DNA of 64,000 nt. It comes from Bryobacteraceae bacterium. Lineage in GTDB: Bacteria > Acidobacteriota > Terriglobia > Bryobacterales > Bryobacteraceae. Positions 35,374 through 44,735 of this stretch are shown piece after piece. A program made the translations under genes and the position numbers. Within the stretch, counting starts at the first letter, position 1; every line of letters starts with the position of its first letter. The stretch is taken from NCBI GenBank assembly GCA_029975915.1, contig JARKOC010000058.1:124001-188000 (forward strand), given 5' to 3'. The notes under the pieces are model-generated. The model worked only from the letters and a program-made list of their open reading frames with translations. It had not been told where the DNA came from and did no database searches.

Positions 35374-36728
35374 CCCCGCTCAATGTTGTACTTTTTGATC
35401 TTCTCGTAAAGCGTCGAGCGGTCGATACCGAGGGCGGCGGCGGCCTCCTTGATGTTGCCCTGGGTCCGGCCTAGGGCGGCCTCGATGGCCAGCTTCTCGA
35501 GTTCCTGAAGGGGCACGGGCGGCAGGGCCACGTTCGCCCGGCTGCGCATGAGCGAATCGAGGAAACTGAAGTCCTCGGCGCACAGCACGCGGCTGCGCGT
35601 CGTGACGATCGCGCGTTCCACGGCGTTTTCGAGTTCCCTGATATTACCCGGCCAGTCGTAGTCGAGCAGGATCTTCAAAGCGTCTTCGCCGATCCCATCT
35701 ACGTTCTTGCCGATTTCAGATGAAAGGCGCGCGACGAAATGCCGCGCGAGGTGCGGAATGTCGTCGCGCCTCTGCGAGAGCGGCGGGACGTTGATCTCGA
35801 TCACGTTCAAACGGTAATACAGGTCGTCACGGAATCGGCCCTCGCGCACTTCCTCCGCAAGGTCCTTATTCGTAGCAGCGATCACGCGCACATCCACTTG
35901 GATCTCCACCGTGCCGCCGACCCGGTAGAATCTCCGCTCCTGAAGAACGCGCAACAGGTCAGCCTGCAGTTTCGGCGAGATGTCCCCGATCTCGTCCAGG
36001 AATATCGTGCCTCCTTCGGCCAATTCGAACTTGCCCTTCGTCTGAGCGGCAGCGCCGGTGAAGGCTCCCTTCTCGTAGCCGAACAGCTCGCTCTCTAGCA
36101 GGGTTTCGGCCAGTGATGCACAGGAGACGGCGATGAACGGGGCATTGGCCCGGTCTCCCGAATAGTGGATCGCCCTTGCGATGAGTTCCTTGCCAGTCCC
36201 GCTGGCGCCCTTGATCAGCACGGTCGAGCGCAGGCTGGCGACGTCCTTCACAAGTTCGAGGATGGATTGCATCTTCGCGTTCTTTGTGATGATGTCGCGG
36301 TATTCGTATTGCCCGGTGAGGCGCTTGCGCAGCATCTGGTTTTCAAGCTGGAGGTTCTTGACCTTGATAATGCGGTCCACCAGCAAAGAGATCTCCTCTG
36401 GGTTGCATGGCTTGACGATGTACTCCTGCGCCCCTTCCTTCATCGCCGTAATCGCCGTATCGACGGTGGCATAGGCCGTGATGATGATGACCGACGCATC
36501 GGGGTGCAAACGACGGATCTCCATCATTGTTTCGATGCCGTCCATGCCCCCCGGCATCTTCAGATCGACGAAGTAGATGGCGTAGTCTGTTTCGCGGCTC
36601 CGGGCGACCGCCGCACGGCCCGAGGGAGCCGTGTCCACGCTATAGCCATCCTCACGGAGCCATGCCGCAAGGGATTCGGCCATCACTTCTTCGTCGTCGA
36701 CAATCAGAATCTGCCATCTCGATTTCAT
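35370..36728 (-). CDS. Sigma-54-dependent response regulator (NtrC family)
   Basis: A 452-residue activator. The receiver domain (1-120) has acidic residues in LIVDDEE and the phosphorylated Asp at D55 (YFVDLKMPGG). The AAA+ domain has Walker A GASGTGKE, the sigma-54 contact loop GAFTGA and Walker B GGTIFLDEIGD. A Fis-type helix-turn-helix ends the protein (NIKEAAAALGIDRSTLYEKIKKY). It would open a sigma-54 promoter when phosphorylated by the kinase encoded two genes upstream. The near-consensus -24/-12 site at 28568 in front of the neighbouring redox operon is the obvious target. The ATG at 36728 sits eight bases after GAGGT. Confidence 0.95.
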   Translation of the reverse strand: MKSRWQILIVDDEEVMAESLAAWLREDGYSVDTAPSGRAAVARSRETDYAIYFVDLKMPGGMDGIETMMEIRRLHPDASVIIITAYATVDTAITAMKEGAQEYIVKPCNPEEISLLVDRIIKVKNLQLENQMLRKRLTGQYEYRDIITKNAKMQSILELVKDVASLRSTVLIKGASGTGKELIARAIHYSGDRANAPFIAVSCASLAETLLESELFGYEKGAFTGAAAQTKGKFELAEGGTIFLDEIGDISPKLQADLLRVLQERRFYRVGGTVEIQVDVRVIAATNKDLAEEVREGRFRDDLYYRLNVIEINVPPLSQRRDDIPHLARHFVARLSSEIGKNVDGIGEDALKILLDYDWPGNIRELENAVERAIVTTRSRVLCAEDFSFLDSLMRSRANVALPPVPLQELEKLAIEAALGRTQGNIKEAAAALGIDRSTLYEKIKKYNIERG

Positions 36729-36738
36729 GATTCTTACC

Positions 36739-37293
36739 TCACCCATCTTCTTCCATGAGCGACTTCATCCGTGCGTCCACGTTCAAGGAGCACGGACGGC
36801 AGAAGCTGTCCCTTTTGATGTCAACTTGCTCAAGAGTCGTCGAAAGGCACATGGCGCATGACCTGTCCGGACAATGGACGAGCCCAAACGTATGTCCCAT
36901 TTCATGCAGGATCTCCTTGCGGACCCGCATCATCAGTAATTCCTGGTTTGGCGGCAGGCCGTAGAACTCCTGCCGCAACCGGGCGGTCGAAACGAGCGCA
37001 GCCGCACCGCCCAGTTGGGCCTGTCCGAACAGGAAGCTCAACACCGGGACGAAAAGGTCGTCCGACGTCAGTCCAAGGATACGTGACGCGCCTGGCGGGC
37101 AGATTCGAACCAGTTCCTTCATGAACTCGACGGCGCTCCACTGGCCTCTTGACGCGTCAAAGGCTCCCGCTGGCGGGGGGGGTGCCGGCAGGCGCCCGAC
37201 CTCGAATCCGAATGATCGTTCTATTAACATCTGCGCTTCACTAAGGATCGCCTCTTCGACGAAGCCAAACGGGACGATGCAGGCCAGCCTCAC
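36739..37293 (-). CDS. amzA: Archaemetzincin-type metalloprotease
   Basis: A 184-residue protein carrying the archaemetzincin signature: H130-EMGH-TFG-LVH-C141, then C146-AM, and CRPC at 165-168, which bind catalytic and structural zinc. The Met after the second Cys is the metzincin Met-turn. The first half (residues 1-110) matches the family fold (RILGLTSDDLFVPVLSFLFGQAQLGG). No signal peptide is seen, so it is probably cytoplasmic. It starts at GTG (37293), nine bases after CGGAG; a TTG two codons earlier is possible. It lies between a sensor kinase and its response regulator in one operon, which suggests a regulatory role, but this is inference. Confidence 0.93.
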   Translation of the reverse strand: MRLACIVPFGFVEEAILSEAQMLIERSFGFEVGRLPAPPPPAGAFDASRGQWSAVEFMKELVRICPPGASRILGLTSDDLFVPVLSFLFGQAQLGGAAALVSTARLRQEFYGLPPNQELLMMRVRKEILHEMGHTFGLVHCPDRSCAMCLSTTLEQVDIKRDSFCRPCSLNVDARMKSLMEEDG

Positions 37294-37312
37294 GCCCAAG
37301 ACTCCGCCCCGC

Positions 37313-38926
37313 TCAGGCGGGCTCCTCGGTCCGGATCGATGCAGTCAACGGCAATGTGACGCTGAATCTGGAACCCATCCCTTTGCTGCTCTTCACCTCG
37401 ACAGTCCCGTCGTGCGCTTCCACGATGCCATAAAGAACGGCCAGACCCAGGCCCACCCCTTTCCCGTCAGGCTTTGATGTGAAGAATGGGGCGAAAATTT
37501 TATCGAGATTCTCCTCGGGAATCCCCTCGCCATTGTCTTCAACGACGAGTACGGCGCTATCCTTGGCCTGGTTCAAGTGCGTGGCGATGGTCACCTTTCC
37601 GCCTCCGGTCGGCTGTATGGCCTCGGCGGCATTGAGCACCAGATTCAGGATTACTTGCTGGATCTGAGAGGCGTCGCAAGGCACCAGCGGAAGGTCCGGC
37701 TGAAGATTGTATTCGATTGTCGCCTCGCACAATCTGAGCTTGTGCTCGACGAGCGACACGGTGGATTGGACGAGCCGGTTCAAGTCGGCGCCGGCGCGTT
37801 GCGGCTTGGATCTCCTCGAAAACGCCAATAGATCGGAGACGATCCGCCCGACACGGGCAGTCTCGCGGCTGATCTGGTTCAGGTATTTTTTCAACTCGGG
37901 TACGCGCTCCGGAGGCAACGTATCGTCCTTGAGGATGCGCTGGCACAGCATCGAAAGGTTCAACACGCCCGAAATCGGGTTGTTGATCTCGTGCGCGACG
38001 CTCGCGGACAACTGGCCGAGTGAAGCGAGACGGTCGGAATGCAGCAGTTTCTGGTGCGCCGCCTTGAGCTGCTGCGTCCGCTCCTCTACCTTGTCCTCCA
38101 GGCTCTGCGTGAACAGGTTCAGCTTGCCCATGGCGTCGGCCAGCCGTTCGCGCATCGTGTTGAAACTGGCAACCAGCTCGTCCATTTCCTCACTGCGATG
38201 CTCGATTTCGATCGGCTTATCGAGTTCCATTGCGCTCACCGCTTTGGTCCCGGCGATCAGCTCGTCGATTGGCTTGGTGACAAAGAAACGCGTGAAGAAG
38301 ACGATGCAAACAGCCACCAGGAGAATCTGGACAATCGTTGAAAGCGCCGTCTGGAATTTGATGGACGCCTCTTCCTGGGCGATCGGGTCGGTCCTTAGCG
38401 CGACATCGAGGACGCCAAGCACCTTCACCGTAGAGGGGTGCGCGTGGCAGGCCGCTTGGCTGCAAGAGGGCTCGTTATAGATCGGCGTAATCATGTTGAG
38501 GGTTTGGAACCCCTCGGGTGAGCGGCTTCTCCGCGCGCGGGCCTCTACCGTTAGTTTTTCGCGCACGATCCCTTTGGCATGGCAGGAAGCGCATGGTTCA
38601 TCCTTCAGGGACCTGGCGCGTCTTGAGTCTTCCGGCCGGGTCGAAAAAGTGAGATCGCCATTGCCGTTATATATCCGGATCCGGTCTACGCCCTGCTTCT
38701 CCGCGATCTTGCTCATGATGTCGTATGCCACTTCACGGTGATCGTCGAGCATTGCCTGCCAGGTGGCGCTTGTGATGCTCTTGGAAAGCTGGTCCGCGCC
38801 CAAAATCATCGTGTCGAGCAAGTGTTTCTGTTGGGTATCAAGATAGATGAAGCCGAAGATCGACTTGATCAAAACAACAATGAATGTGAGCGAGACGATT
38901 AGCTTGACCGAGAGTTTTCGCCTCAT
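37313..38926 (-). CDS. Membrane sensor histidine kinase with two c-type heme motifs
   Basis: A 537-residue kinase. Helices at residues 8-28 and 196-214 flank a periplasmic sensor domain. In it, C112-AS-CH and C155-SQAA-CH are two heme c attachment motifs, the second with a four-residue spacer. A HAMP domain (215-268), a short coiled coil, the HisKA domain with phospho-acceptor H312 (SVAHEINNP) and an HATPase domain ([30 protein letters not shown]) follow. It probably senses redox state or a gas ligand through heme and phosphorylates the sigma-54 activator in the same operon. It needs the cytochrome c maturation machinery. Confidence 0.93.
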   Translation of the reverse strand: MRRKLSVKLIVSLTFIVVLIKSIFGFIYLDTQQKHLLDTMILGADQLSKSITSATWQAMLDDHREVAYDIMSKIAEKQGVDRIRIYNGNGDLTFSTRPEDSRRARSLKDEPCASCHAKGIVREKLTVEARARRSRSPEGFQTLNMITPIYNEPSCSQAACHAHPSTVKVLGVLDVALRTDPIAQEEASIKFQTALSTIVQILLVAVCIVFFTRFFVTKPIDELIAGTKAVSAMELDKPIEIEHRSEEMDELVASFNTMRERLADAMGKLNLFTQSLEDKVEERTQQLKAAHQKLLHSDRLASLGQLSASVAHEINNPISGVLNLSMLCQRILKDDTLPPERVPELKKYLNQISRETARVGRIVSDLLAFSRRSKPQRAGADLNRLVQSTVSLVEHKLRLCEATIEYNLQPDLPLVPCDASQIQQVILNLVLNAAEAIQPTGGGKVTIATHLNQAKDSAVLVVEDNGEGIPEENLDKIFAPFFTSKPDGKGVGLGLAVLYGIVEAHDGTVEVKSSKGMGSRFSVTLPLTASIRTEEPA

Positions 38927-39099
38927 GACTGGACTCTACTTCATTTCTGAAGGTGGAGTCCATCGATGCCCGCCTGCGCCGCCGCGCCTCGCGCCTCCTG
39001 CCCCATCCCGCCCTTGGCAGGAGTTGGATGATCGGCTTCCCCGGCCCATTCGTGACTTCAATCACTGCGATGCGCCAACCTGGGCCCGAAAATGGACTC

Positions 39100-39816
39100 A
39101 TGCACCAGGAACCCATCCAAGGCACTGTCAACGACTGGGCCTCCCGCAGCTTCCGCGCTCTGCTTGTCGTCGAACGCTACGGCATCGACTTCCACGACCA
39201 GGGCAACCGGTCGTTCTACGAGGTCTGTCGCGAGAACGGCCTGGACCCGGCCGCGGTCGCCGCCGAGATAGAGGGCGTCTCGCAGCCCCGCGTACCTGTT
39301 GAACTCGACCCGTCGATGACCCTTCGCGCCCTGATCCAGCACATCAATGCCCGCCATCACGAATATCTGAAGCTGGAGCTGCCCCGCCTCCGGGCGAGGC
39401 TGGATCGCATGGCATCGCGCCACCCCGATCGCGATGATGCTCTCCTGCCCCGGCTCCGCGAGGTCTTTGTGGCGATCCAGCAGGACCTCGAACTGCATCT
39501 GCACAAGGAAGAAGACATCCTATTCCCGGCCATCGTCCGATTGGAACGCGCAACCGCCAGCGGGGAGCCGCCGCCCCCCACGCCCTTTGGGCCAGTCAGG
39601 AATCCCATCAGGATGATGGAGCACGAACACGCAACCCTGACGCAGCTGCTCCTCCGCATGCGTGAGATCGCTCGCGATTACGTCGCGCCCGAATATGCGT
39701 GCGCCAACTTCCGGGCAGTCTTCAATACGCTCAAGGAACTCGAGGCCGACCTCCACGAGCACATCCGTGTTGAAAACGACATCCTCCACGTCAGAGCCGC
39801 TACCCTGGAGGCTTGA
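39100..39816 (+). CDS. RIC/ScdA-like hemerythrin di-iron protein with altered N-terminal motif
   Basis: A 238-residue protein. Residues 1-60 match the ScdA_N (DUF542) domain (FRALLVVERYGIDFHDQGNRSFYEVCRENGLD), but the usual CC-GG cysteines after IDF are replaced by His and Asp. The hemerythrin-like domain (65-235) keeps iron-ligand His/Glu sets: INARHHEYLKLELPRL, LELHLHKEEDILFPAI, MMEHEHATLTQLL and EADLHEHIRVENDILH. RIC proteins repair iron-sulfur centres after nitric oxide or oxidative damage. The start is uncertain because no ribosome binding site is visible at 39100, at 39070 or upstream. Confidence 0.87.
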   Translation: MHQEPIQGTVNDWASRSFRALLVVERYGIDFHDQGNRSFYEVCRENGLDPAAVAAEIEGVSQPRVPVELDPSMTLRALIQHINARHHEYLKLELPRLRARLDRMASRHPDRDDALLPRLREVFVAIQQDLELHLHKEEDILFPAIVRLERATASGEPPPPTPFGPVRNPIRMMEHEHATLTQLLLRMREIARDYVAPEYACANFRAVFNTLKELEADLHEHIRVENDILHVRAATLEA

Positions 39817-40147
39817 GTCTACTCCTGCAGAACTCACTCCTCCCGGCGCTCGCCGATATGTTGAGTTGCGGGCCTTCCACAGGCGGGCCGATTGCCCACG
39901 AGGAAGCATCTACATCAAGTTTGGCGGATTCCCTGTCCCTGTCGACAAGACAAAGTTTTTTCGGATCAATGTGTCATGCGACTATGCCAAGCCGGGACCC
40001 CAGGCTATCCCGGTCAGAGCCACACCGGTGGTTCCAGATAGATCAATTCGCAAACGCCGCTCTCTCGTCACCCATACCGCGGCTCGAACACTGTTCTCGT
40101 CCTCCGGCACGAAGGGAAAGGGGTTGAGTAAGTTTGGCCGCGGATCC
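39817..40147. other. Intergenic region, no gene seen
   Basis: The 330 bases between the hemerythrin gene and the convergent VWA gene show no convincing frame, strong hairpin or promoter. A 6-bp CCGGGA/TCCCGG pair near 40003 is weak. Confidence 0.5.
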
Positions 40148-41146
40148 TCAGACGCCAGCGCGCGGCCTGTAGCCTGGCCTGGCACTCACCCGGAGCTTCT
40201 TGCCCGGATCATTCACCAGCTCCACCTTGATGCTTCGGAATCCTTCGTTCGGATTCGGCTGCGGGTAGTAAGTGACCGTGTAGGAATTGCCGAGATCCTC
40301 GCGGATCGATTCAAATGCCTCCACCTGCTTCTGCCAGGTCTTGGCGAAGAAGGATTTGCCGCCCGTACGGCTGGCCAGACGGCGGAACACGCCGGTGGAG
40401 ATTGGATCGCGGTTCACGTCGCTGGTCGAAATCACGTAAATCGGAATCCCTTCGTCTTCGGCCACAGCGCGCACATCGTCGGGCGCAACCATTGAGGCTG
40501 AATCAGGGCCGTTCGAGAACACGATGATCACCTTGCGCCCTGGAACCTTCGCTGCGTCGCGCAACGCCAGTAGCAGGGCGTTGTAGAGTGCCGCCTCGTC
40601 GCCGGCGACGGCCTTTCTCAAGCCCTGCAATACTTCGTTGCGTTCCCGGGAAAGCGGAGCCGCCCTGCTGAGATTCCGCGAGAAGGTGTAGACGGCTACT
40701 GAGTCTGCGCGGTCCAGTCCCCGGATGAAGTCGGCGATCGCGTCCGAGGCGTACACAAATCCCCGGTACATGTAATTGCTTGTGTCGAATAGCACGAAAA
40801 CGTTTGTTCCCACGAGGGCGTCCGTGGCGATGCCGCCGCGCTCAGGATCGCCTTGCGGGGCTTCAACAGGCTCGGTGCGGCCGGACTCGAGCACCCTTAA
40901 CGGCGGACGGCTGCCCTCAGAGAACGTAGTCAGTCGTTGGGGGATGCCGTCCTCAAGGATGCGGAAGTCGCCCGGCTTGAGTCCGTTGATGTACCGGCCG
41001 CGGCTGTCGGTGACCGTGAAACTCAGCACCACCATGTCGACCTTTACGCGGAAAGTCGGCTGCTGGGCGATCAAGCCTCCAGCCAATGCCATCAATCCGG
41101 CGACAGATGCTGCAGTCATCAGGATTCTGGTTTTGCTGTTCATCAT
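40148..41146 (-). CDS. VWFA-related acidobacterial exported protein (TIGR03436 type)
   Basis: A 332-residue protein with a signal peptide (residues 1-27, TRILMTAASVAGLMALAGGLIAQ). The start of the mature part, FRVKVDMVVLSFTVTDSRGRYINGLKPGDFRILEDG, is the hallmark of the VWFA-related domain expanded in Acidobacteria. A von Willebrand A fold follows with a partial MIDAS (VFVLFDTSNYMYRG, VIIVFSNGPDS); the canonical DxSxS is DTSNY. The family is exported and of unknown function. It lies 20 bases downstream of the large orphan protein gene, in the same direction. Confidence 0.92.
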   Translation of the reverse strand: MMNSKTRILMTAASVAGLMALAGGLIAQQPTFRVKVDMVVLSFTVTDSRGRYINGLKPGDFRILEDGIPQRLTTFSEGSRPPLRVLESGRTEPVEAPQGDPERGGIATDALVGTNVFVLFDTSNYMYRGFVYASDAIADFIRGLDRADSVAVYTFSRNLSRAAPLSRERNEVLQGLRKAVAGDEAALYNALLLALRDAAKVPGRKVIIVFSNGPDSASMVAPDDVRAVAEDEGIPIYVISTSDVNRDPISTGVFRRLASRTGGKSFFAKTWQKQVEAFESIREDLGNSYTVTYYPQPNPNEGFRSIKVELVNDPGKKLRVSARPGYRPRAGV

Positions 41147-41166
41147 GGTCTCTGTCTCCGAATGGG

Positions 41167-44100
41167 TTATTCAAGCGAAGCCTTCTGTTGTTGCGTGCTG
41201 GCCTGGCGGGCTTCCGCTCTCGCCCGGTCGGCGATAACTCGCATCGAACGCAGCACAGCGGGCCAATCCTCCAAATGCGTGGCGAAGATTTGCTCTACTG
41301 TCTGCTGCGTCCATTCCGGAATCCGCACATTCAATTCCGCGGGCCGCAATTGAAGCTCGTCGGCCAGCGCGGCAAAGAAGAGATTGTTGGACTCCCAACT
41401 CTCAGCCATGATCCGGCTGGAGAAGCCCATCAAAGTAGGAAAAGTCCTCAAGTTCAGCAGGTGTGGTTGCATGGTGTTGGCGAGTGTCGGTTTTGGCGTG
41501 CCAAAAACCTCTGAGATCACTTGATGATTCAGCCTTTCCGGGTCGGCTGCGGCAAGACTGGCGATCACCGCTCCGAATCCCGCTGGCAAATCGATTTGCT
41601 CGCTGGCGGCGTGCCGGCCCAGGGCATACAGCTCGGCGGGATTGACATCCTCGATCGCCTCCGCTACTTCGCCGGCCGCCAGAGCCGACACGATTCTTCG
41701 CAATCGGACCGGTTGCGCGGTCCGGTCGAGCACTTCGGTGGCTTTTGCCAGCATCTCCGGCGAGAGCGCCGCGGCAGCCAGCAACTCCTCTCCAAGCCTC
41801 AGATGAAGACCCACATAGTGAAGCTGTGGCTGGGTCACATTCCACCATCGTGGCAGTTTGGCGCTGACAAGCATCTGCGGCACCAGGTCGCCCCAGATCA
41901 AAGCCTGTTCGCGTGTTGGAATCAGGAAGTTCTGTTCTGCCTCCGCAAGCGCATACGGCAGCGTAGAAAGCGATCCGACCAGGCGGCCCCCAGCCGAACT
42001 GGGCCAACCGCTTCCCAGCACTTCGGTCTGTTTCCAGGTTTGCTGCGCGCCCTGGATGCCGATGAAGTCATGGCTTCGCGCGAATAGCGGGTTCGTGTAT
42101 AAGATCTGGGCGCCAGGCGGGGCGTAATGCACATAGAGAAGTCCCACAAGGGTGTCGCGAAGTAAGGGCGCCAGGAGCCCTCGCGCCTCTCTCAACTTGT
42201 CGGCGTTGCCGGCCGCCTTGTCGATCACGGCCCGGAAGTTGAGCTTGCGCTGCGCGTCTATGTGCCTTTCGGTCCAGTATCCAAGAGAATACGCGTTGCG
42301 CTCCTGCGCCGAAAGAGAAGCCCGGGGCAGGTTCAGGTCGGAAACTCGGGCAGCCAGGCGGTTGAACAACGTGGCGTTGAGCCTCTCTCCGCGCGTTAAG
42401 CTCTCCAGATGATCGGCAAGGTCGAACAGGATTTTCAGGCTCACCAGTTTCTGGGCTTCAAAGACGCGAAGCATGTCGCCTCGAATGGTGTCGAGAGTCT
42501 GTTGATCGCTCGATCCGGGCGCTCCAGCGAGCAGATCGATCATGCGGTCCTGCACATTCGCTCCGGGTGCGGTTCCGGTCGCTCTCAGAAGCGTCTCAAC
42601 TCCAGCCCTGCCGGCATCGAAGAGAGAATTTCCCCCGCGCGCCTTCATGAAAGGATCGATGATTGCATTCAGAGCCGCGTCCGCCTGAGATTCCGGAATC
42701 AACTTCTGCCTGTAAAGCACTTGCCAGAGGCCAGCGAGCGCCTGCATGGTGCCGGCTGAGTCCGCCTTGTCAACGGAGTCGCCGATGTCGCTGATCGCCT
42801 CGGCGGTGTTGAGGAACTTGAGTATCGTCTCATCCTTCAACACGCCCGCTTCGCTAAACAGCGAGTACTGCGCGCCATAGGCGCGATAGGACCGGGCCAG
42901 CCGGTCAACGGTTTCGGGTGACAGCGGCGTGGTCCTCCTCCGCTCGATGTCGCTGATGGAAAGGAAGATCTTCAGGGGCTCGTTCTCCACCGCTTTGCGG
43001 GACAACCCGAACAACGCCTCCAGCAAATCATCCGGCGCTTTCCAACCACTCGCCGCCTTGGTGAGCTTGCCGTCGTACTTGCCTTGCGGATGCTTGATGA
43101 ACAGGTTCTTCCATACCTCCAACCCCCCCGGGATGTGAGGCTGATTCGGCGCGGCCATTCTCAAGCGCGTGGTCAACAGCATCAGGTCGGTGTTTGAACG
43201 GAAGACAGGCCTGGCTGGACCGGGGCTGGTCACCCGGCCACGCAGCGCAGCATAGAACCGTTTCAAGCGGGCTGGTTCGGTGAGGTATGCCTGAACGGGG
43301 CCGTCGATGCGGGAAAGCGAATCAAAGTAGCTGGCCAGCCAGCCGTCGTCCTTCATGATGAGCTTCTCGATAAACTCGACGCCCTTGTCCGGACTGGCTC
43401 CTACAAGATCGCTCCAGGCCGCCGCCGAGTGTTGTCCTCCCGGCACAATCGCCTTTCCCCCTTGAAGTCTCAGCATCCCGCCGAAGAAGTCGAACACATG
43501 TGCAAAGGCGCGCACCCGCGCCACGGGCATCGCTGCCCGAACCTGGTCGGCGGTTTCCGGATCGAGTTTCACCACCCCGAGGTACAACCGGCAGAGCGCC
43601 GGATCGGAAAGAAATGCGTCAATCAACTCGCCGGAGAACTTCTCCTTTGCGCTCAACCAGTACTCGGGCCCGTAGAGCACTGCCACCCTGGAAGGCTTGT
43701 AGTCAAATTCGAAGGGACGGTTGCTCCGTAGCGCCTGTTCCAGTTCTGCCAGCGGAAAGCCGGAATCGATTGTCAGAAATGCGCGCGAAGCGTTCACGGT
43801 CTCGAGCACAACTTCGCTACCGCACCCGCCTCTCATCCGGAAGCCGAGGATTCGGAGGAGTTCTCCGGTCTGCGTTGACTCGCACTGCTCGATTCGAACG
43901 ACGCGGTTGGCGCCGGCAAGCGCTTCGATCTCACGCGCCTGGCTGAGATAGCGCACGATCAGTTTGAGATACTCGGTCTGCTCCAGTCCCTGGTTCCCGC
44001 TGGTCGCCTGGTACCCGCTCGTCACAATGTTGCGCGCCAGAGCCGCCAGGACTTCTGCTGGAGGCAGATCCGGCGAAAGAGCTGCCATCCTGGAGAATCC

Positions 44101-44553
44101 TGACATCGGCCCGGGGATCAACACCTCGCCGGTCGCAACTCTCGGCTTGGAAGGCGGTGAAGGGAGGCTGGCCGGAGTTGAGAGAGCGCTCAAGCGTTTT
44201 GCAGCCGAACTCCTATCCGCCTCCAAGAGATCGAGCGCCGCCAGGCGGCGTAGCGCCCTGTCTCTTTCCTGAGTGGACAATCCTCCCGCGGCGGCGTAGT
44301 CTTCGTAAGCCTTCCTCGTTTCGGGATGCCTGCGCGAATCGAGCATCCTTGCCCGCACTCGGAGCAATTCGACGTTGCCGGGTTCGGCAGCCAGAGCGCG
44401 TTCGATATCGCTCAGCAACACTCCGGCCTCGCCTCGGAGCTCGGCCTGCGTCGCGCGCGCTTGCCAGTCCACGGTCTGTCCACTCGCGCTTGCCTGCGCC
44501 GTCAAGGCAATTACAAGCCCTAGAGCCAGATGCACGAATCGGTCGAGTCTCAT
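41167..44553 (-). CDS. Very large exported protein of unknown function
   Basis: A 1128-residue protein starting MRLDRFVHLALGLVIALTAQASASGQ, a signal peptide. Residues 28-140 look like tetratricopeptide-type helices (LLSDIERALAAEPGNVELLRVRARML). The rest is mainly helical with no membrane segment, Cys motif or catalytic signature that I recognise. It has a helical C-terminus rich in Gln and Ala (residues 1095-1128). The gene is intact and of normal codon use. It is followed by the VWA protein with the same direction and a 20-base gap, so the two may act together outside the cytoplasm. Confidence 0.85.
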   Translation of the reverse strand: MRLDRFVHLALGLVIALTAQASASGQTVDWQARATQAELRGEAGVLLSDIERALAAEPGNVELLRVRARMLDSRRHPETRKAYEDYAAAGGLSTQERDRALRRLAALDLLEADRSSAAKRLSALSTPASLPSPPSKPRVATGEVLIPGPMSGFSRMAALSPDLPPAEVLAALARNIVTSGYQATSGNQGLEQTEYLKLIVRYLSQAREIEALAGANRVVRIEQCESTQTGELLRILGFRMRGGCGSEVVLETVNASRAFLTIDSGFPLAELEQALRSNRPFEFDYKPSRVAVLYGPEYWLSAKEKFSGELIDAFLSDPALCRLYLGVVKLDPETADQVRAAMPVARVRAFAHVFDFFGGMLRLQGGKAIVPGGQHSAAAWSDLVGASPDKGVEFIEKLIMKDDGWLASYFDSLSRIDGPVQAYLTEPARLKRFYAALRGRVTSPGPARPVFRSNTDLMLLTTRLRMAAPNQPHIPGGLEVWKNLFIKHPQGKYDGKLTKAASGWKAPDDLLEALFGLSRKAVENEPLKIFLSISDIERRRTTPLSPETVDRLARSYRAYGAQYSLFSEAGVLKDETILKFLNTAEAISDIGDSVDKADSAGTMQALAGLWQVLYRQKLIPESQADAALNAIIDPFMKARGGNSLFDAGRAGVETLLRATGTAPGANVQDRMIDLLAGAPGSSDQQTLDTIRGDMLRVFEAQKLVSLKILFDLADHLESLTRGERLNATLFNRLAARVSDLNLPRASLSAQERNAYSLGYWTERHIDAQRKLNFRAVIDKAAGNADKLREARGLLAPLLRDTLVGLLYVHYAPPGAQILYTNPLFARSHDFIGIQGAQQTWKQTEVLGSGWPSSAGGRLVGSLSTLPYALAEAEQNFLIPTREQALIWGDLVPQMLVSAKLPRWWNVTQPQLHYVGLHLRLGEELLAAAALSPEMLAKATEVLDRTAQPVRLRRIVSALAAGEVAEAIEDVNPAELYALGRHAASEQIDLPAGFGAVIASLAAADPERLNHQVISEVFGTPKPTLANTMQPHLLNLRTFPTLMGFSSRIMAESWESNNLFFAALADELQLRPAELNVRIPEWTQQTVEQIFATHLEDWPAVLRSMRVIADRARAEARQASTQQQKASLE

Positions 44554-44735
44554 GCTTCCCCTCCCTGAATCAGGATGGTCGTAGGCTGCCCAGCTGTTGG
44601 CTTAGAACTTTACCACATTTCTTTACGGAAGTCGCCGCCGCTTGGACTTATTACAATACAGATGCACATCGTTTACATTCGATCCGCGAATCCTGGCCGG
44701 GCTGGCCGGTCAGCGGAGAAAGAAGGCATTTACTT

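Noticed and set aside
39662..40495. A long plus-strand frame running from the hemerythrin gene across the intergenic region
   Set aside because: It is out of frame with the hemerythrin protein and antisense to the VWA gene, with no motif.
44157..44735. An N-terminal extension of the oxidoreductase at 44736
   Set aside because: The extension overlaps the antisense strand of the 1128-residue gene, is Arg/Pro-rich without motifs, and hides the signal peptide starting at 44736.
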